From assembly GCA_018064545.1 (NCBI GenBank), contig JAGHUY010000336.1, positions 1-9,690 on the forward strand: a DNA stretch of 9,690 bases, in the 5' to 3' direction. Below the pieces are notes generated by a model, which was not told where the DNA came from, made no database searches, and saw only the letters and a program-made list of their open reading frames with translations. Below, piece after piece: positions 1-6,913 of the stretch. Origin of the DNA: Candidatus Apopatosoma intestinale (lineage in GTDB: Bacteria > Bacillota > Clostridia > Oscillospirales > CAG-272). Each line of letters begins with the position of its first letter. Within the stretch, counting starts at the first letter, position 1. Position numbers and translations under genes: made by a program.

Positions 1-99
1 CACGGAGACGAGTTCGCCGTCAAACGCTTCGCAAAGACGCAGGGCGAGTTCGCTTTTTCCCGCCGCGGTCGGGCCGACGACGGCAATCAGTTCCGGCAT
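1..99 (-). CDS. miaA: tRNA dimethylallyltransferase MiaA, N-terminal fragment (runs off left edge)
   Basis: The 33 visible codons begin MPELIAVVGPTAAGKSELAL. This contains the P-loop GPTAAGKS at residues 9-16, which in MiaA binds the phosphates of the dimethylallyl diphosphate donor. MiaA adds an isopentenyl group to A37 of tRNAs reading codons that start with U. The ATG at 99 is preceded by AAGGAG at a good distance, so this start is firm. The gene begins 18 nt after the queA stop, and its ribosome binding site lies in that gap, so the two are almost certainly cotranscribed. The rest of the gene is outside the window. Another P-loop kinase is possible in principle, but the run GPTAAGKSELAL is typical of MiaA. 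Confidence 0.9.
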   Translation of the reverse strand, partial: MPELIAVVGPTAAGKSELALRLCEAFDGELVSV

Positions 100-117
100 G
101 GCTTTCTCCTTTTCCCG

Positions 118-1200
118 TTATTGAATGAACATGGCATCGCCAAACGAGAAGAACGTATAGCGTTCCTCGACGGCCTTTCGATAGGCATCCAAAACGAAGT
201 CCGTTCCCGCAAAGGCGGAAACGAGCATGAGCAGCGTGCTTTCCGGCAGATGGAAGTTGGTGATCAGCGCGTCGACCGCCTTGAAACGGTAGCCGGGATA
301 GATGAAAATGCCGGTATCATCTTCCATGGGATGCACGATCCCGTTTTCATCGGATGCACTTTCCAGCGTCCGGCAGGAAGTCGTACCGACGGCGACGATC
401 CGGTGCCCGTTTTTGCGGGCGGCGTTGATCTTGTCCGCGCTCTCTTTTGAAACCGTGAAAAACTCGGAATGCATCAGGTGATCGCGGATATTTTCCTCCT
501 TGACCGGACGGAACGTCCCAAGCCCGATGTGAAGCATGACGGGGACGATCTCCACGCCCATGGCGCGGATTTTATCCAGCAGTTCTTCCGTGAAATGAAG
601 CCCCGCCGTCGGTGCGGCCGCCGAGCCCTCTTTGTTCGCGTAGACGGTCTGATAGCGGGAGTTGTCTTTCAGCGTTTCTTTGATATAGGGGGGAAGCGGC
701 ATCCGGCCGATCTCGTCGAGAATGGCGTACAGGTTCTTTCCACCGCTTTTGTCGTAGGAGAACGTGACGATGCGGTTGCCGCCCTCGGTGATTTCGTCGA
801 TATGGGCGACCAGTTTCCCGTCGCCGAACGATACTTCGGTGCCCGGCTTCAGACGACGTCCCGGGCGCACCAGCGTCTCCCATACGTCCAGCGATTTTTG
901 CCGGAGCAGGACAAATTCCGCACGCGCTCCCTCCCCCTCGTCTTCGGCATGAAGTTTCTTGCCGTACAGGCGGGCGGGAATGACTTTGGAATCGTTGATG
1001 ACCAGAACGTCCCCTTCGTGCAGGTATTCGGTGATGTCCCGGAAAATCCGGTGTTCCACGGTTTTCGTCTGACGGTTCAGCACCATGAGTCTGGCACCGT
1101 CCCGCGTTTCACTCGGGTGCTGGGCGATCAGTTCTTCCGGCAGATCGAACCGGAAATCCGCCGTTTTCAGGTCGGTCGGCGCCAAAACGTTCTTAATCAA
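118..1200 (-). CDS. queA: S-adenosylmethionine:tRNA ribosyltransferase-isomerase QueA
   Basis: QueA transfers and isomerises the ribosyl part of S-adenosylmethionine onto preQ1-modified tRNA, forming epoxyqueuosine at wobble position 34 in the cytoplasm. Family signatures are visible in order: [11 protein letters not shown] at residues 19-29, [12 protein letters not shown] at 69-80, [10 protein letters not shown] at 195-204, [11 protein letters not shown] at 271-281 and [14 protein letters not shown] at 314-327. The 360-residue length fits the family. The start is a TTG at 1200 that overlaps the stop of the upstream gene by 8 nt and has an AGAGG stretch upstream. It gives about ten more N-terminal residues than usual (the conserved part begins near LKTADF), and no ATG lies between. 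miaA follows after 18 nt, so the operon groups two anticodon-loop modification enzymes. No tgt gene is visible next to it. Confidence 0.97.
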   Translation of the reverse strand: MIKNVLAPTDLKTADFRFDLPEELIAQHPSETRDGARLMVLNRQTKTVEHRIFRDITEYLHEGDVLVINDSKVIPARLYGKKLHAEDEGEGARAEFVLLRQKSLDVWETLVRPGRRLKPGTEVSFGDGKLVAHIDEITEGGNRIVTFSYDKSGGKNLYAILDEIGRMPLPPYIKETLKDNSRYQTVYANKEGSAAAPTAGLHFTEELLDKIRAMGVEIVPVMLHIGLGTFRPVKEENIRDHLMHSEFFTVSKESADKINAARKNGHRIVAVGTTSCRTLESASDENGIVHPMEDDTGIFIYPGYRFKAVDALITNFHLPESTLLMLVSAFAGTDFVLDAYRKAVEERYTFFSFGDAMFIQ

Positions 1201-1717
1201 TGCAGTCCGCCTCTTTTTCCGTCAAACGTGTAAGGAACTCTTCCAGATCTTCGCGGACGGAGTCCGTCGAATCGCACAGAATGACTTTATCGACCCAGAA
1301 AGCCCGGTAGATCCGCGTGATGGCGATCTGAGAAAACGCGACGGCCTTGTGGAAAAGGTCAATGTCCTTTTCCATCTCTTCTGCGGAGCAGGTTTCCACG
1401 TCCGCCATCTCTTCGGCCGCCGCCGTCATGTCCTCGGCCGTGACGGCGTCTTTCTCCTGTTCTTCTTTCGTCTTCGGGCGGCGGAGAATGACGGTGGCAC
1501 GGCAGTTGTATTCGTTTTTATACTCGGCCGGTTCGGTCAGTTCGTCCACGTGGGAGTCCACGTCCTCGGAGGAACGGGAAAATTCATACAGAAGTTCGTG
1601 GCCGAACACCTCGAATTTCGGTTTGTATTCCTCGCAGAGGGCGATCAGCTCGTCCTTGATCTTTTTTTCGTTTTCCCAAATCTGATCCGGAGTCGTGAGT
1701 TTCAGTCTTGTTTCCAT
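1193..1717 (-). CDS. Hypothetical 174-aa acidic protein upstream of queA
   Basis: I do not recognise this protein. It is 174 residues, rich in Glu and Asp, with no membrane segment or signal peptide, so it is probably cytoplasmic. The N-terminal half (about residues 10-35) looks helical and charged. A middle stretch (about 95-115) is low-complexity and rich in Ala, Glu and Met. The C-terminal part contains [20 protein letters not shown] followed by another acidic helix. It reads as a real gene: the ATG at 1717 has AAAGG upstream, and its stop overlaps the TTG start of queA by 8 nt, which suggests translational coupling. It is the first gene of the queA-miaA operon. A role in tRNA modification is only a guess from position. 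No clear promoter could be picked in the A/T-rich gap before it. Confidence 0.8.
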   Translation of the reverse strand: METRLKLTTPDQIWENEKKIKDELIALCEEYKPKFEVFGHELLYEFSRSSEDVDSHVDELTEPAEYKNEYNCRATVILRRPKTKEEQEKDAVTAEDMTAAAEEMADVETCSAEEMEKDIDLFHKAVAFSQIAITRIYRAFWVDKVILCDSTDSVREDLEEFLTRLTEKEADCID

Positions 1718-1774
1718 GTTTCGTGCCTTTCTGTTCTGTTTTTGTTTTTTTCGTGTAAAAAAGCGGTGAATGTC

Positions 1775-1803
1775 TTGAAAAAACCGTTGCGATGGGTTAT
1801 AAT
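1775..1803 (+). promoter_or_regulatory. Sigma-A type promoter of ireB
   Basis: A -35 box TTGAAA (1775-1780) and a perfect -10 box TATAAT (1798-1803) are separated by exactly 17 bp, about 55 nt before the ireB start. A second TATAAT at 1808-1813 could act as an alternative -10. There is no other plausible source of transcription for ireB, since the upstream gene is divergent. Confidence 0.8.
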
Positions 1804-1857
1804 AATATATAATAAAGAAAACTCCCGCCTCGCGGGGATGGAAAAGGAGATCGGGCC

Positions 1858-2112
1858 ATGGACGAGCGAAAAGAAGCTACCGGAACCTTTGTGCCGGTGC
1901 CGGAAACGGAAAAGGATAACCTGCAACTGCTTCGGGAAGTCTACGAGGCTTTGAATGAAAAGGGCTATCACCCCATCAACCAGATCGTCGGCTACCTTCT
2001 CTCGGAAGACCCTACGTATATCACCAACTACAAAAACGCCCGCAGTCTCATCTGTAAAATAGACCGGGAAGAACTGCTTTGCAGCATGGTGGAACAGTAC
2101 CTCGGGCTTTGA
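1858..2112 (+). CDS. ireB: IreB family regulatory phosphoprotein (UPF0297/YrzL)
   Basis: This 84-residue protein carries the very conserved core of the IreB/YrzL family: [20 protein letters not shown] at about 29-48, followed by DPTYI (51-55) and the C-terminal [14 protein letters not shown] (60-73). In Enterococcus, IreB is phosphorylated near its N terminus by the PASTA kinase IreK and dampens cephalosporin resistance and cell-envelope responses. Thr8 and Thr10 just before Phe11 match the position of those phosphothreonines, so phosphorylation here is a reasonable inference. The ATG at 1858 has GGAGAT upstream. The gene stands alone between its own promoter and terminator. In many Firmicutes it sits before ruvX and near alaS, and neither is seen here. 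Confidence 0.95.
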   Translation: MDERKEATGTFVPVPETEKDNLQLLREVYEALNEKGYHPINQIVGYLLSEDPTYITNYKNARSLICKIDREELLCSMVEQYLGL

Positions 2113-2126
2113 TCGCCCGCTTTTCG

Positions 2127-2151
2127 ACGGTGGCTTTTGCCGCCGTTTTTT
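2127..2151 (+). terminator. Rho-independent terminator of ireB
   Basis: ACGGTGGC (2127-2134) pairs with GCCGCCGT (2139-2146), with one G-T wobble, across a TTTT loop. A T-run follows, starting within the stem end. It lies 15 nt after the ireB stop. Confidence 0.85.
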
Positions 2152-2294
2152 CTTCTTTTTATTATATCGGTTTTTCGGTGGGATTGCAAGAGTTTTTTGA
2201 AAAAACCGTCCGCCTCGCCGTTTTCGCCTGTAAAATCGGGGGAAATCCGGGCGACCGCTAAATTTTGCCAATGGCCAAATAGTTGAAATTTTTC

Positions 2295-2323
2295 TTGACA
2301 AACCGCGGGAAACCTTGTATAAT
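2295..2323 (+). promoter_or_regulatory. Perfect-consensus sigma-A promoter of the synthetase-ACP operon
   Basis: TTGACA (2295-2300), a 17-bp spacer and TATAAT (2318-2323) match the housekeeping consensus at all 12 positions. The stretch from the ireB terminator to this promoter (2152-2294) is A/T-rich and shows no gene. Transcription would start near 2330, giving a leader of about 40 nt before the TTG start at 2371. No operator-like palindrome was recognised over the promoter, so high constitutive expression is the simplest reading. Confidence 0.9.
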
Positions 2324-2370
2324 TAAACTTGACTTCGCATAAAATCCGATGAAAACGGGAGGAATATGCT

Positions 2371-4071
2371 TTGAAAAAGAACGGTGAGCACGTCGTTTTC
2401 GGTATGACCAGCCTGTACGACGGCATCGTACAGCAGGCAGAACGCTACGGCGATAAACCCAGATATATTTATAAAGTCAATAAGCAGGAAAAGACTTTTT
2501 CGTTCCGGGATATGAAAGATCATGTCGACGTGATCGCGGCGGGGCTGGCCTCTCTTGACATGGCGGGCAAGTTTGTCGGGGTCACCGGCGAGACGCATCC
2601 GGACTATGTGGCCGCCTATCTGGCTACCGTGTCCGCCGGCGGGGTGATCGTTCCGCTCGATAAGGACATTTTGAATGAACAGTTTGTGGGTTTCTGCAAA
2701 CGGTGTGATATTGCGGTGCTGTTCTATACGCGCGCGATGCATCAGAAGATGCTGGATACGGCTTCGGAACTGCCCGATGTCAAATACTTTATCGGTTTCG
2801 ATCTGCCGGAAGACGCGGAGATGCCCGAACGGTTCATGCGGTTTGAGGCTTTCTTTGAGATCGGTAAGAAAGCGTATGAGGACGGCGTTCGCCCGGCGGA
2901 GACGACGGAGCAGGATCCCGAAAAACTCTGTACGATCCTCTTTACCTCCGGCACGACCGGCACGAGCAAGGGCGTCATGCTCAATCAGCGCAATCTGGTG
3001 ACCAGTGCGCTCGACTCCTGCCATATCATGGCGACAAACGACAAGGACTTCTTTGTTTCGGTCCTGCCGATCCACCACGCATACGAATTTACCTGCGCTC
3101 AACTCGCGTTGCCGAACTGCGGCGCGACGACCTATATCAACGATTCCATCAAGAACACGATGCGGAATTTCGTCAAGGTCAAACCCCGTTCGCTCGTTCT
3201 CGTTCCGCTGTATATCGAGACGATGCACAAGCGCATTTGGGCGGAGATCGAGAAGAAAGGCAAGACCGAACAGGTCAAGGCCGCAATCAAAGTCTCAAAC
3301 GGTCTGCGCAAAGTGGGCGTGGATCTGCGCCGGGTGTTCTTTAAAGACATTCTGGCCGCTTTCGGCGGTGAAATCCGTTATATCGTCTGCGGCGGTGCTC
3401 CGCTCCGCCCGGAACTGATCGACGAATTTGAAGCGTTCGGCATTTCGATCTTTGAGGGATACGGCATCACGGAGTGCGCTCCGCTGGTATCGGCCAACCC
3501 CATGCATTGGCGCAAACACCGCTCCGCCGGTCAGACCGTGGAGCATATGGAAGCCCGGATCGACAAGGCTGATCCCGAAGATTCGACCGGGGAGATCGTG
3601 GTACGCGGCGACGCGGTCATGATGGGGTATTACAAGAACCCCGAGGCCACGGCCGAAGTCTTCACGGAGGACGGCTGGTTCCGGACGGGTGATATCGGAT
3701 ATATCGACGATGATAATTTCATCTTCATCACGGGTCGGAAAAAGAATATCATTCTGCTCTCCAACGGCAAGAACGTGTTCCCCGAGGAGTTGGAAGAGTA
3801 TCTCAACGCTTCCGAATCGGTCTGCGAGGGCGTCGTGATCGGCCGTAAAAACGAGGAGACCGGGGAGATTGCCATCACGGCACTCGTCTATCCGAATGGG
3901 GAAAAGTTTGCCGGCATGACTAATGAAGAGATCTATCCGATCATCAAGGATGAAATCACCGAGATCAACAAAAAATTGCCTGCGTTCAAGCATATCACCG
4001 AACTCGAACTGCGGGACGAGGAATTTGAAAAGACGACCTCGCGGAAAATCATGCGCTATAAATTAAAATAA
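2371..4071 (+). CDS. AMP-binding acyl-CoA / acyl-ACP synthetase
   Basis: This is a 566-residue adenylate-forming enzyme that activates a carboxylic acid with ATP and transfers it to a thiol (CoA or an ACP). Motifs appear in order: the phosphate-binding loop FTSGTTGTSKG at 191-201, the adenine-site motif GYGITE at 363-368, GWFRTGD at 435-441 with the conserved Asp441, the hinge motif GRKKNIILLSNGKNVFPEE at 455-473, and the C-terminal lysine motif TTSRKIMRYK with Lys559. In that last motif the usual Gly before the catalytic lysine is Arg558. There is no signal peptide or clear membrane helix. The start is a TTG with GGGAGG 8 nt upstream; an ATG 5 nt earlier (2366) opens only a two-codon frame. 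An ACP gene follows 35 nt downstream, so the acceptor may be that ACP, as in AasS-type enzymes. Substrate chain length cannot be read from the sequence. Confidence 0.93.
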   Translation: MKKNGEHVVFGMTSLYDGIVQQAERYGDKPRYIYKVNKQEKTFSFRDMKDHVDVIAAGLASLDMAGKFVGVTGETHPDYVAAYLATVSAGGVIVPLDKDILNEQFVGFCKRCDIAVLFYTRAMHQKMLDTASELPDVKYFIGFDLPEDAEMPERFMRFEAFFEIGKKAYEDGVRPAETTEQDPEKLCTILFTSGTTGTSKGVMLNQRNLVTSALDSCHIMATNDKDFFVSVLPIHHAYEFTCAQLALPNCGATTYINDSIKNTMRNFVKVKPRSLVLVPLYIETMHKRIWAEIEKKGKTEQVKAAIKVSNGLRKVGVDLRRVFFKDILAAFGGEIRYIVCGGAPLRPELIDEFEAFGISIFEGYGITECAPLVSANPMHWRKHRSAGQTVEHMEARIDKADPEDSTGEIVVRGDAVMMGYYKNPEATAEVFTEDGWFRTGDIGYIDDDNFIFITGRKKNIILLSNGKNVFPEELEEYLNASESVCEGVVIGRKNEETGEIAITALVYPNGEKFAGMTNEEIYPIIKDEITEINKKLPAFKHITELELRDEEFEKTTSRKIMRYKLK

Positions 4072-4106
4072 GACATTGGAAAACGGACAGAGGGAGGAAA
4101 TGCGGT

Positions 4107-4334
4107 ATGTTTGAGGAGATCAAAGCGTTGCTCGTCAAAGAACTGGGCGTTGAGGAAAGTCTCATTAAACCGGAAGCGGAGCTTGTCACCGATCTCGGGA
4201 TCAACTCGCTGGAACTGGCTGATCTGGTCATGCTTTGCGAGGACAAATTCGATGTGGAAATCGAAGAAGAAAAACTTCACGAATTCATTACGGTCGGCGA
4301 TGTAGTCAACTATCTGGAATCCATTGAAAAATAA
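4107..4334 (+). CDS. Acyl carrier protein
   Basis: This 75-residue acidic protein has the four-helix ACP pattern and the phosphopantetheine attachment site LGINSLELADL, with Ser34 as the modified serine. The family usually has Asp just before that serine; here it is Asn33. The protein would carry acyl groups on a 4'-phosphopantetheine arm in the cytoplasm. The ATG at 4107 is preceded by GGGAGG. An earlier ATG at 4100 is in another frame and stops after four codons. The gene follows the synthetase with no terminator between them, and no other fatty acid synthesis gene is nearby. It therefore looks like a dedicated carrier for the synthetase rather than the housekeeping AcpP, though that last step is inference. 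Confidence 0.93.
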   Translation: MFEEIKALLVKELGVEESLIKPEAELVTDLGINSLELADLVMLCEDKFDVEIEEEKLHEFITVGDVVNYLESIEK

Positions 4335-4346
4335 ACCCCGAAAGCA

Positions 4347-4373
4347 AAACGCCTGCGGAAACGCAGGCGTTTT
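4347..4373. terminator. Strong hairpin terminator shared by the ACP and MFS genes
   Basis: AAACGCCTGCG (4347-4357) and CGCAGGCGTTT (4362-4372) form a perfect 11-bp stem with a GAAA loop, followed by T residues on the plus strand. On the minus strand the stem is followed by TTTTGCTTTC, so it can also stop transcription from the convergent transporter gene. Confidence 0.93.
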
Positions 4374-4384
4374 TGTTATTATTT

Positions 4385-4430
4385 GCCTTCCCCTTGGGGA
4401 AGGGGGACCGCCGAAGGTGGTGGATGAGGT
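4385..4430 (+). repeat. Palindromic intergenic repeat, module B copy 1
   Basis: The unit opens with the hairpin CCTTCCCC-TT-GGGGAAGG (4387-4403) and continues GGGACCGCCGAAGG, ending in GGTGGATGAGG. A second copy lies in the opposite orientation at 8606-8653 with the same hairpin arms and the same ends. The copy sits between the ACP terminator and the 3' end of the transporter gene. It has the character of a dispersed palindromic chromosomal repeat (REP-like). Confidence 0.75.
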
Positions 4431-4451
4431 TTGCCGGAGGACTCGTCACAT

Positions 4452-5684
4452 TTACGAATTCTTTTTCCGGGTGACGAGCAAGAGCAGAAGCGAAAGGAGC
4501 GGAAACAGGGCGCCGACGAGGATGCCGACGCGCAGTCCCGTGCTTTCGCCCGCAAAGCCAAGGAAAGAAGCGAGCACCGCAAGCGGCCCGGGCCGATCGG
4601 TCAGATCGGCGACAAGACCGGTCAGCCACGGTCCGGACGAGCATCCGAGATCGCCGCACAGAGCGAGGAGCGCAAACATGGAAGTCCCGCCGCCGGGGAA
4701 ACGGGACGAAGTGAGCGACAGCGTTCCCGGCCACATCAGACTGGCGGCCACGCCTGTGATCGCACAGGCGGCAAGGGAGACGAACGGGTTCGGAACCAGC
4801 GCGGCCGCAAGATAGCAGACGACGCCGAGAGCGGCGCAGAACGTGAGGGCGCGGTGCAAGCGGATTCTCTGCCCGAACAAGCCGTAAAAAAGACGGCCGC
4901 ACCCCATGAACACGGCGAACAGGCAAGGGCCGAGCAGATCGCCCGTCAGCTTGGAGACGCCGAGTCCTTTTTCGGCAAAGAAAGAGGACCATTGTGCCAT
5001 AACGAGTTCGGTGGCACCGCCGCCGACCATCAACAGAAGCGAGACGTAAAAGAATCGATTCCGGAGCAGGGTCTTTAACGGTTGTTCCTCCGTTCCATCC
5101 GGGACGCCCTGAATAATCGGAACGCGCAAAAAGGCGAACAGGTTATAAAGCGGCACGACCGACCAGAGAATGGGAATCCACCACCAACGCGCCTCCCCGA
5201 TAAGGGAGAGAAGCAATGTGGACAGAAGGACGGCCAGTGCCTGTCCCCAGCAGTAAAAGGAGTGGAGCAGACTCATCGAGGCCTCTTTGCAATCGCTGGG
5301 AAGCGCATCGACCAAGGGGCTGACGACCACTTCGCACAACCCGCCGCCGACGGCGCAGAACATCTGCGCAATGATCAGCCCGGGAAAAGGCGTCATGACT
5401 TGCGGCAAAACACCGAGCAGACAGAGACCGATGACGGTCGAGCCGTGCGCGGCCACCAAAAGGACGCGGTACGCGACGCGGTCACCGATCCGCACGGCGG
5501 TGAAGTCCACAAGGAGTTGGGTCAAAAAGTTGAATAGAATCAGCGAGCCGAGTTCACTGAGAGAGACCGCGTATTTCGTCTGAAAAATGACGAAAAACAG
5601 CGGTGCGAGATTGTTGACGATGGCCTGTGTGACGTAGGAGACGTAGCAGGCACGGACGGTACTTTGATAGGGATTTCCGGACAT
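4452..5684 (-). CDS. MFS family transporter, substrate unknown
   Basis: This 410-residue protein is made almost entirely of hydrophobic segments, about twelve, in two halves joined by a polar stretch (IIQGVPDGTEEQPLKTLLRN, about 195-215). That is the major facilitator layout in the cytoplasmic membrane. A motif A-like loop, DFTAVRIGDRVAYR (60-73), lies between the second and third helices. The stretch HSFYCWGQ near residue 142 and the second-half FPGGGTSMFALLALCGDLG recall fucose-permease-like MFS proteins, but I cannot name a substrate. The C terminus is short and basic (TRKKNS). The ATG at 5684 has GGAAG upstream. The gene has its own promoter, diverges from perR, and converges on the ACP gene. 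Confidence 0.9.
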   Translation of the reverse strand: MSGNPYQSTVRACYVSYVTQAIVNNLAPLFFVIFQTKYAVSLSELGSLILFNFLTQLLVDFTAVRIGDRVAYRVLLVAAHGSTVIGLCLLGVLPQVMTPFPGLIIAQMFCAVGGGLCEVVVSPLVDALPSDCKEASMSLLHSFYCWGQALAVLLSTLLLSLIGEARWWWIPILWSVVPLYNLFAFLRVPIIQGVPDGTEEQPLKTLLRNRFFYVSLLLMVGGGATELVMAQWSSFFAEKGLGVSKLTGDLLGPCLFAVFMGCGRLFYGLFGQRIRLHRALTFCAALGVVCYLAAALVPNPFVSLAACAITGVAASLMWPGTLSLTSSRFPGGGTSMFALLALCGDLGCSSGPWLTGLVADLTDRPGPLAVLASFLGFAGESTGLRVGILVGALFPLLSLLLLLVTRKKNS

Positions 5685-5710
5685 GGCGACTTCCTTTCTT
5701 TTCGGGTCTC

Positions 5711-5739
5711 ATTATAGAGGAAAAAGGGGGAAAAGTCAA
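5711..5739 (-). promoter_or_regulatory. Sigma-A type promoter of the MFS gene
   Basis: On the minus strand TTGACT (5739-5734) and TATAAT (5716-5711) are 17 bp apart, with the -10 box 26 bp before the ATG at 5684. Only one base differs from the full consensus. Confidence 0.87.
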
Positions 5740-5761
5740 GGGATGTGCCGGATTTTGGCAC

Positions 5762-5791
5762 TTGACAACCGGAGGCGTCCCATGATATAAT
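5762..5791 (+). promoter_or_regulatory. Extended -10 sigma-A promoter of perR
   Basis: TTGACA (5762-5767) and TATAAT (5786-5791) are 18 bp apart, and the -10 box is extended by TGA (5783-5785). The -35 boxes of this and the divergent MFS promoter are only 22 bp apart. No convincing PerR box (TTATAATnATTATAA) was seen over either promoter. Confidence 0.88.
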
Positions 5792-5832
5792 CTCTAAAAA
5801 GCCGAGATTCTTCGGGAAACGGAGGGAATGCC

Positions 5833-6225
5833 GTGCAACGCTATTCCAGACAGAGAGAAGCGATTCTCTCCCTTCTTCGTACCCATTTCGATCATCCGAC
5901 GGCCGAAGCGCTTTATGAGGAACTGCACAAGACCCATCCGAATATCAGTTTGGGAACGGTATACCGCAATCTTTCGCTATTGTCCGAAGCCGGCGTTATC
6001 ACTCGTCTTGCCACTCATGAGAAAGATCATTTTGACGGTAACACGGCGCCGCACGCTCATTTTTTCTGTGACGGATGCGGAAGCATCAAAGACCTTGACG
6101 GTTCTTTTGTCCGGGAGCCGCTGGATGGGGACGGTCAACTCACCGGCTATGAGCCGCGAACGGTGCTGGTCTCCATTCATGGGCTGTGTCCCGAATGTCT
6201 GAATAAAATGAAAGAGGAACTGTGA
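5833..6225 (+). CDS. perR: PerR-type Fur family metal-dependent repressor
   Basis: This 130-residue protein has a winged helix (about residues 5-58, recognition helix around SLGTVYRNLSLLSEAG) and a C-terminal dimerisation part. Structural zinc is held by two CxxC pairs, Cys79/Cys82 and Cys119/Cys122. Aligned by eye to Bacillus PerR, all five regulatory metal ligands are present: His21, Asp68, His74, His76 and Asp87. The last is Asp, as in peroxide-sensing PerR, not Glu as in Fur. It would repress oxidative-stress genes until metal-catalysed histidine oxidation releases it. The start is a GTG at 5833 with GGAGG 7 nt upstream; an ATG at 5828 is out of frame. The N terminus is about 16 residues shorter than in Bacillus. 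It diverges from the transporter gene. Confidence 0.9.
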   Translation: MQRYSRQREAILSLLRTHFDHPTAEALYEELHKTHPNISLGTVYRNLSLLSEAGVITRLATHEKDHFDGNTAPHAHFFCDGCGSIKDLDGSFVREPLDGDGQLTGYEPRTVLVSIHGLCPECLNKMKEEL

Positions 6226-6229
6226 ATCC

Positions 6230-6261
6230 CAAAAGGTTTTACGGTTCCTTTTGCATTTTTT
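6230..6261 (+). terminator. Rho-independent terminator of perR
   Basis: CAAAAGG (6230-6236) pairs with CCTTTTG (6247-6253) around a 10-nt loop, followed by CATTTTTT. It begins just after the perR stop. The stem is A/T-rich and only moderately stable. Confidence 0.7.
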
Positions 6262-6291
6262 CATCCCGCATACAATTTTTGAATCCAAAAG

Positions 6292-6320
6292 TGAGATTTT
6301 TTTACCGGAATCCGTAGTAT
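6292..6320 (+). promoter_or_regulatory. Candidate ECF-type promoter of the sigma/anti-sigma operon
   Basis: The 90 bp before the sigma gene lack a good sigma-A promoter. TGAGAT (6292-6297) followed after 15 bp by CGTA (6313-6316) resembles the TGAAAC-16-CGTA pattern of ECF sigma factors such as SigW, and the T-run after the -35-like box is also usual there. Autoregulation is common for such operons. The match is partial, so this is only a suggestion; TAGTAT (6315-6320) could also be a weak sigma-A -10 box. Confidence 0.35.
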
Positions 6321-6352
6321 ATGGTTGAGGGGGCGAAAAAGGAGGTGACTAC

Positions 6353-6913
6353 ATGGATGACAATACCATCGTGGAACTGCTCTCGGAACGCTCGGAGAAC
6401 GGTCTTACGGAGTTATCGAAGCAATATGGGTCTCTTTGCCATCGGATCGCTTTTCATATTCTGAAAAATCGGCTTGACGCGGAAGAATGCGTGAATGCCA
6501 CCTTTCTGGCCGTCTGGAATACCGTCCCGCCCGAGAAGCCGAACCCGCTTGTCAGTTATGTCTGTCGCATTACCCGTAATATCGCTTTGAAAAGGGTTCA
6601 GGCCAACACTGCCGAAAAGCGAAACAGTTTTTACGACGTTGCGCTGGAAGAAATCGAGGACTGCTTTCCCTCGCCGGATTCGGTGGAGCAGACGGTTGAC
6701 GCGTCCGAGATGGCAAGCAAACTGAACGGTTTTTTGGCATTACTGGATCAGGAAAACCGGATTTTGTTTGTCAGACGGTATTGGTATTCCGATTCGATTG
6801 ACGAGCTTTCCGCACTTTTCCACATGAGTAAGCACACGGTTTCGGTCAGATTGTCCAGGATTCGCAAAAAACTCGACGAATACTGGAAAAAGGAGGATTA
6901 TGGGAATGAATAA
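6353..6913 (+). CDS. ECF-type sigma-70 family RNA polymerase sigma factor
   Basis: This 186-residue protein has only sigma regions 2 and 4, as in ECF factors. Region 2 spans about residues 20-83, with the helix LDAEECVNATFLAVW (41-55) and RITRNIALKR (72-81), which binds core polymerase and the -10 box. A polar linker (84-122) follows. Region 4 (about 124-175) has the helix-turn-helix IDELSALFHMSKHTVSVRLS, which would read the -35 box. The ATG at 6353 lies after GGAGG. The reading frame overlaps the next gene by 8 nt, a strong sign of coupled production with its membrane partner. The regulon is unknown. The closest described relatives would be ECF factors of Clostridia that are controlled by transmembrane partners. 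Confidence 0.93.
   Translation: MDDNTIVELLSERSENGLTELSKQYGSLCHRIAFHILKNRLDAEECVNATFLAVWNTVPPEKPNPLVSYVCRITRNIALKRVQANTAEKRNSFYDVALEEIEDCFPSPDSVEQTVDASEMASKLNGFLALLDQENRILFVRRYWYSDSIDELSALFHMSKHTVSVRLSRIRKKLDEYWKKEDYGNE

Noticed and set aside
469..1233. Long plus-strand frame opposite queA
   Set aside because: It is antisense to an unambiguous queA gene; long shadow frames are expected in GC-rich coding DNA.
1725..1800. Possible promoter of the queA operon (TTCAAG-16 bp-TACACG on the minus strand)
   Set aside because: Each box matches the consensus at only about three of six positions; too weak to list.
1775..2209. A 13-bp repeat TTGAAAAAACCGT at 1775 and 2197
   Set aside because: It is short and A-rich, overlaps the ireB -35 box in one copy only, and the flanks differ, so chance is likely.
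2323..3228. A 301-codon minus-strand frame opposite the synthetase
   Set aside because: Antisense to the motif-rich adenylating enzyme, with no ribosome binding site or family signature.
4431..5537. Two plus-strand frames of 215 and 151 codons opposite the transporter gene
   Set aside because: Their products are low-complexity, rich in Arg, Gly and Ala, and are antisense to a clear membrane protein.
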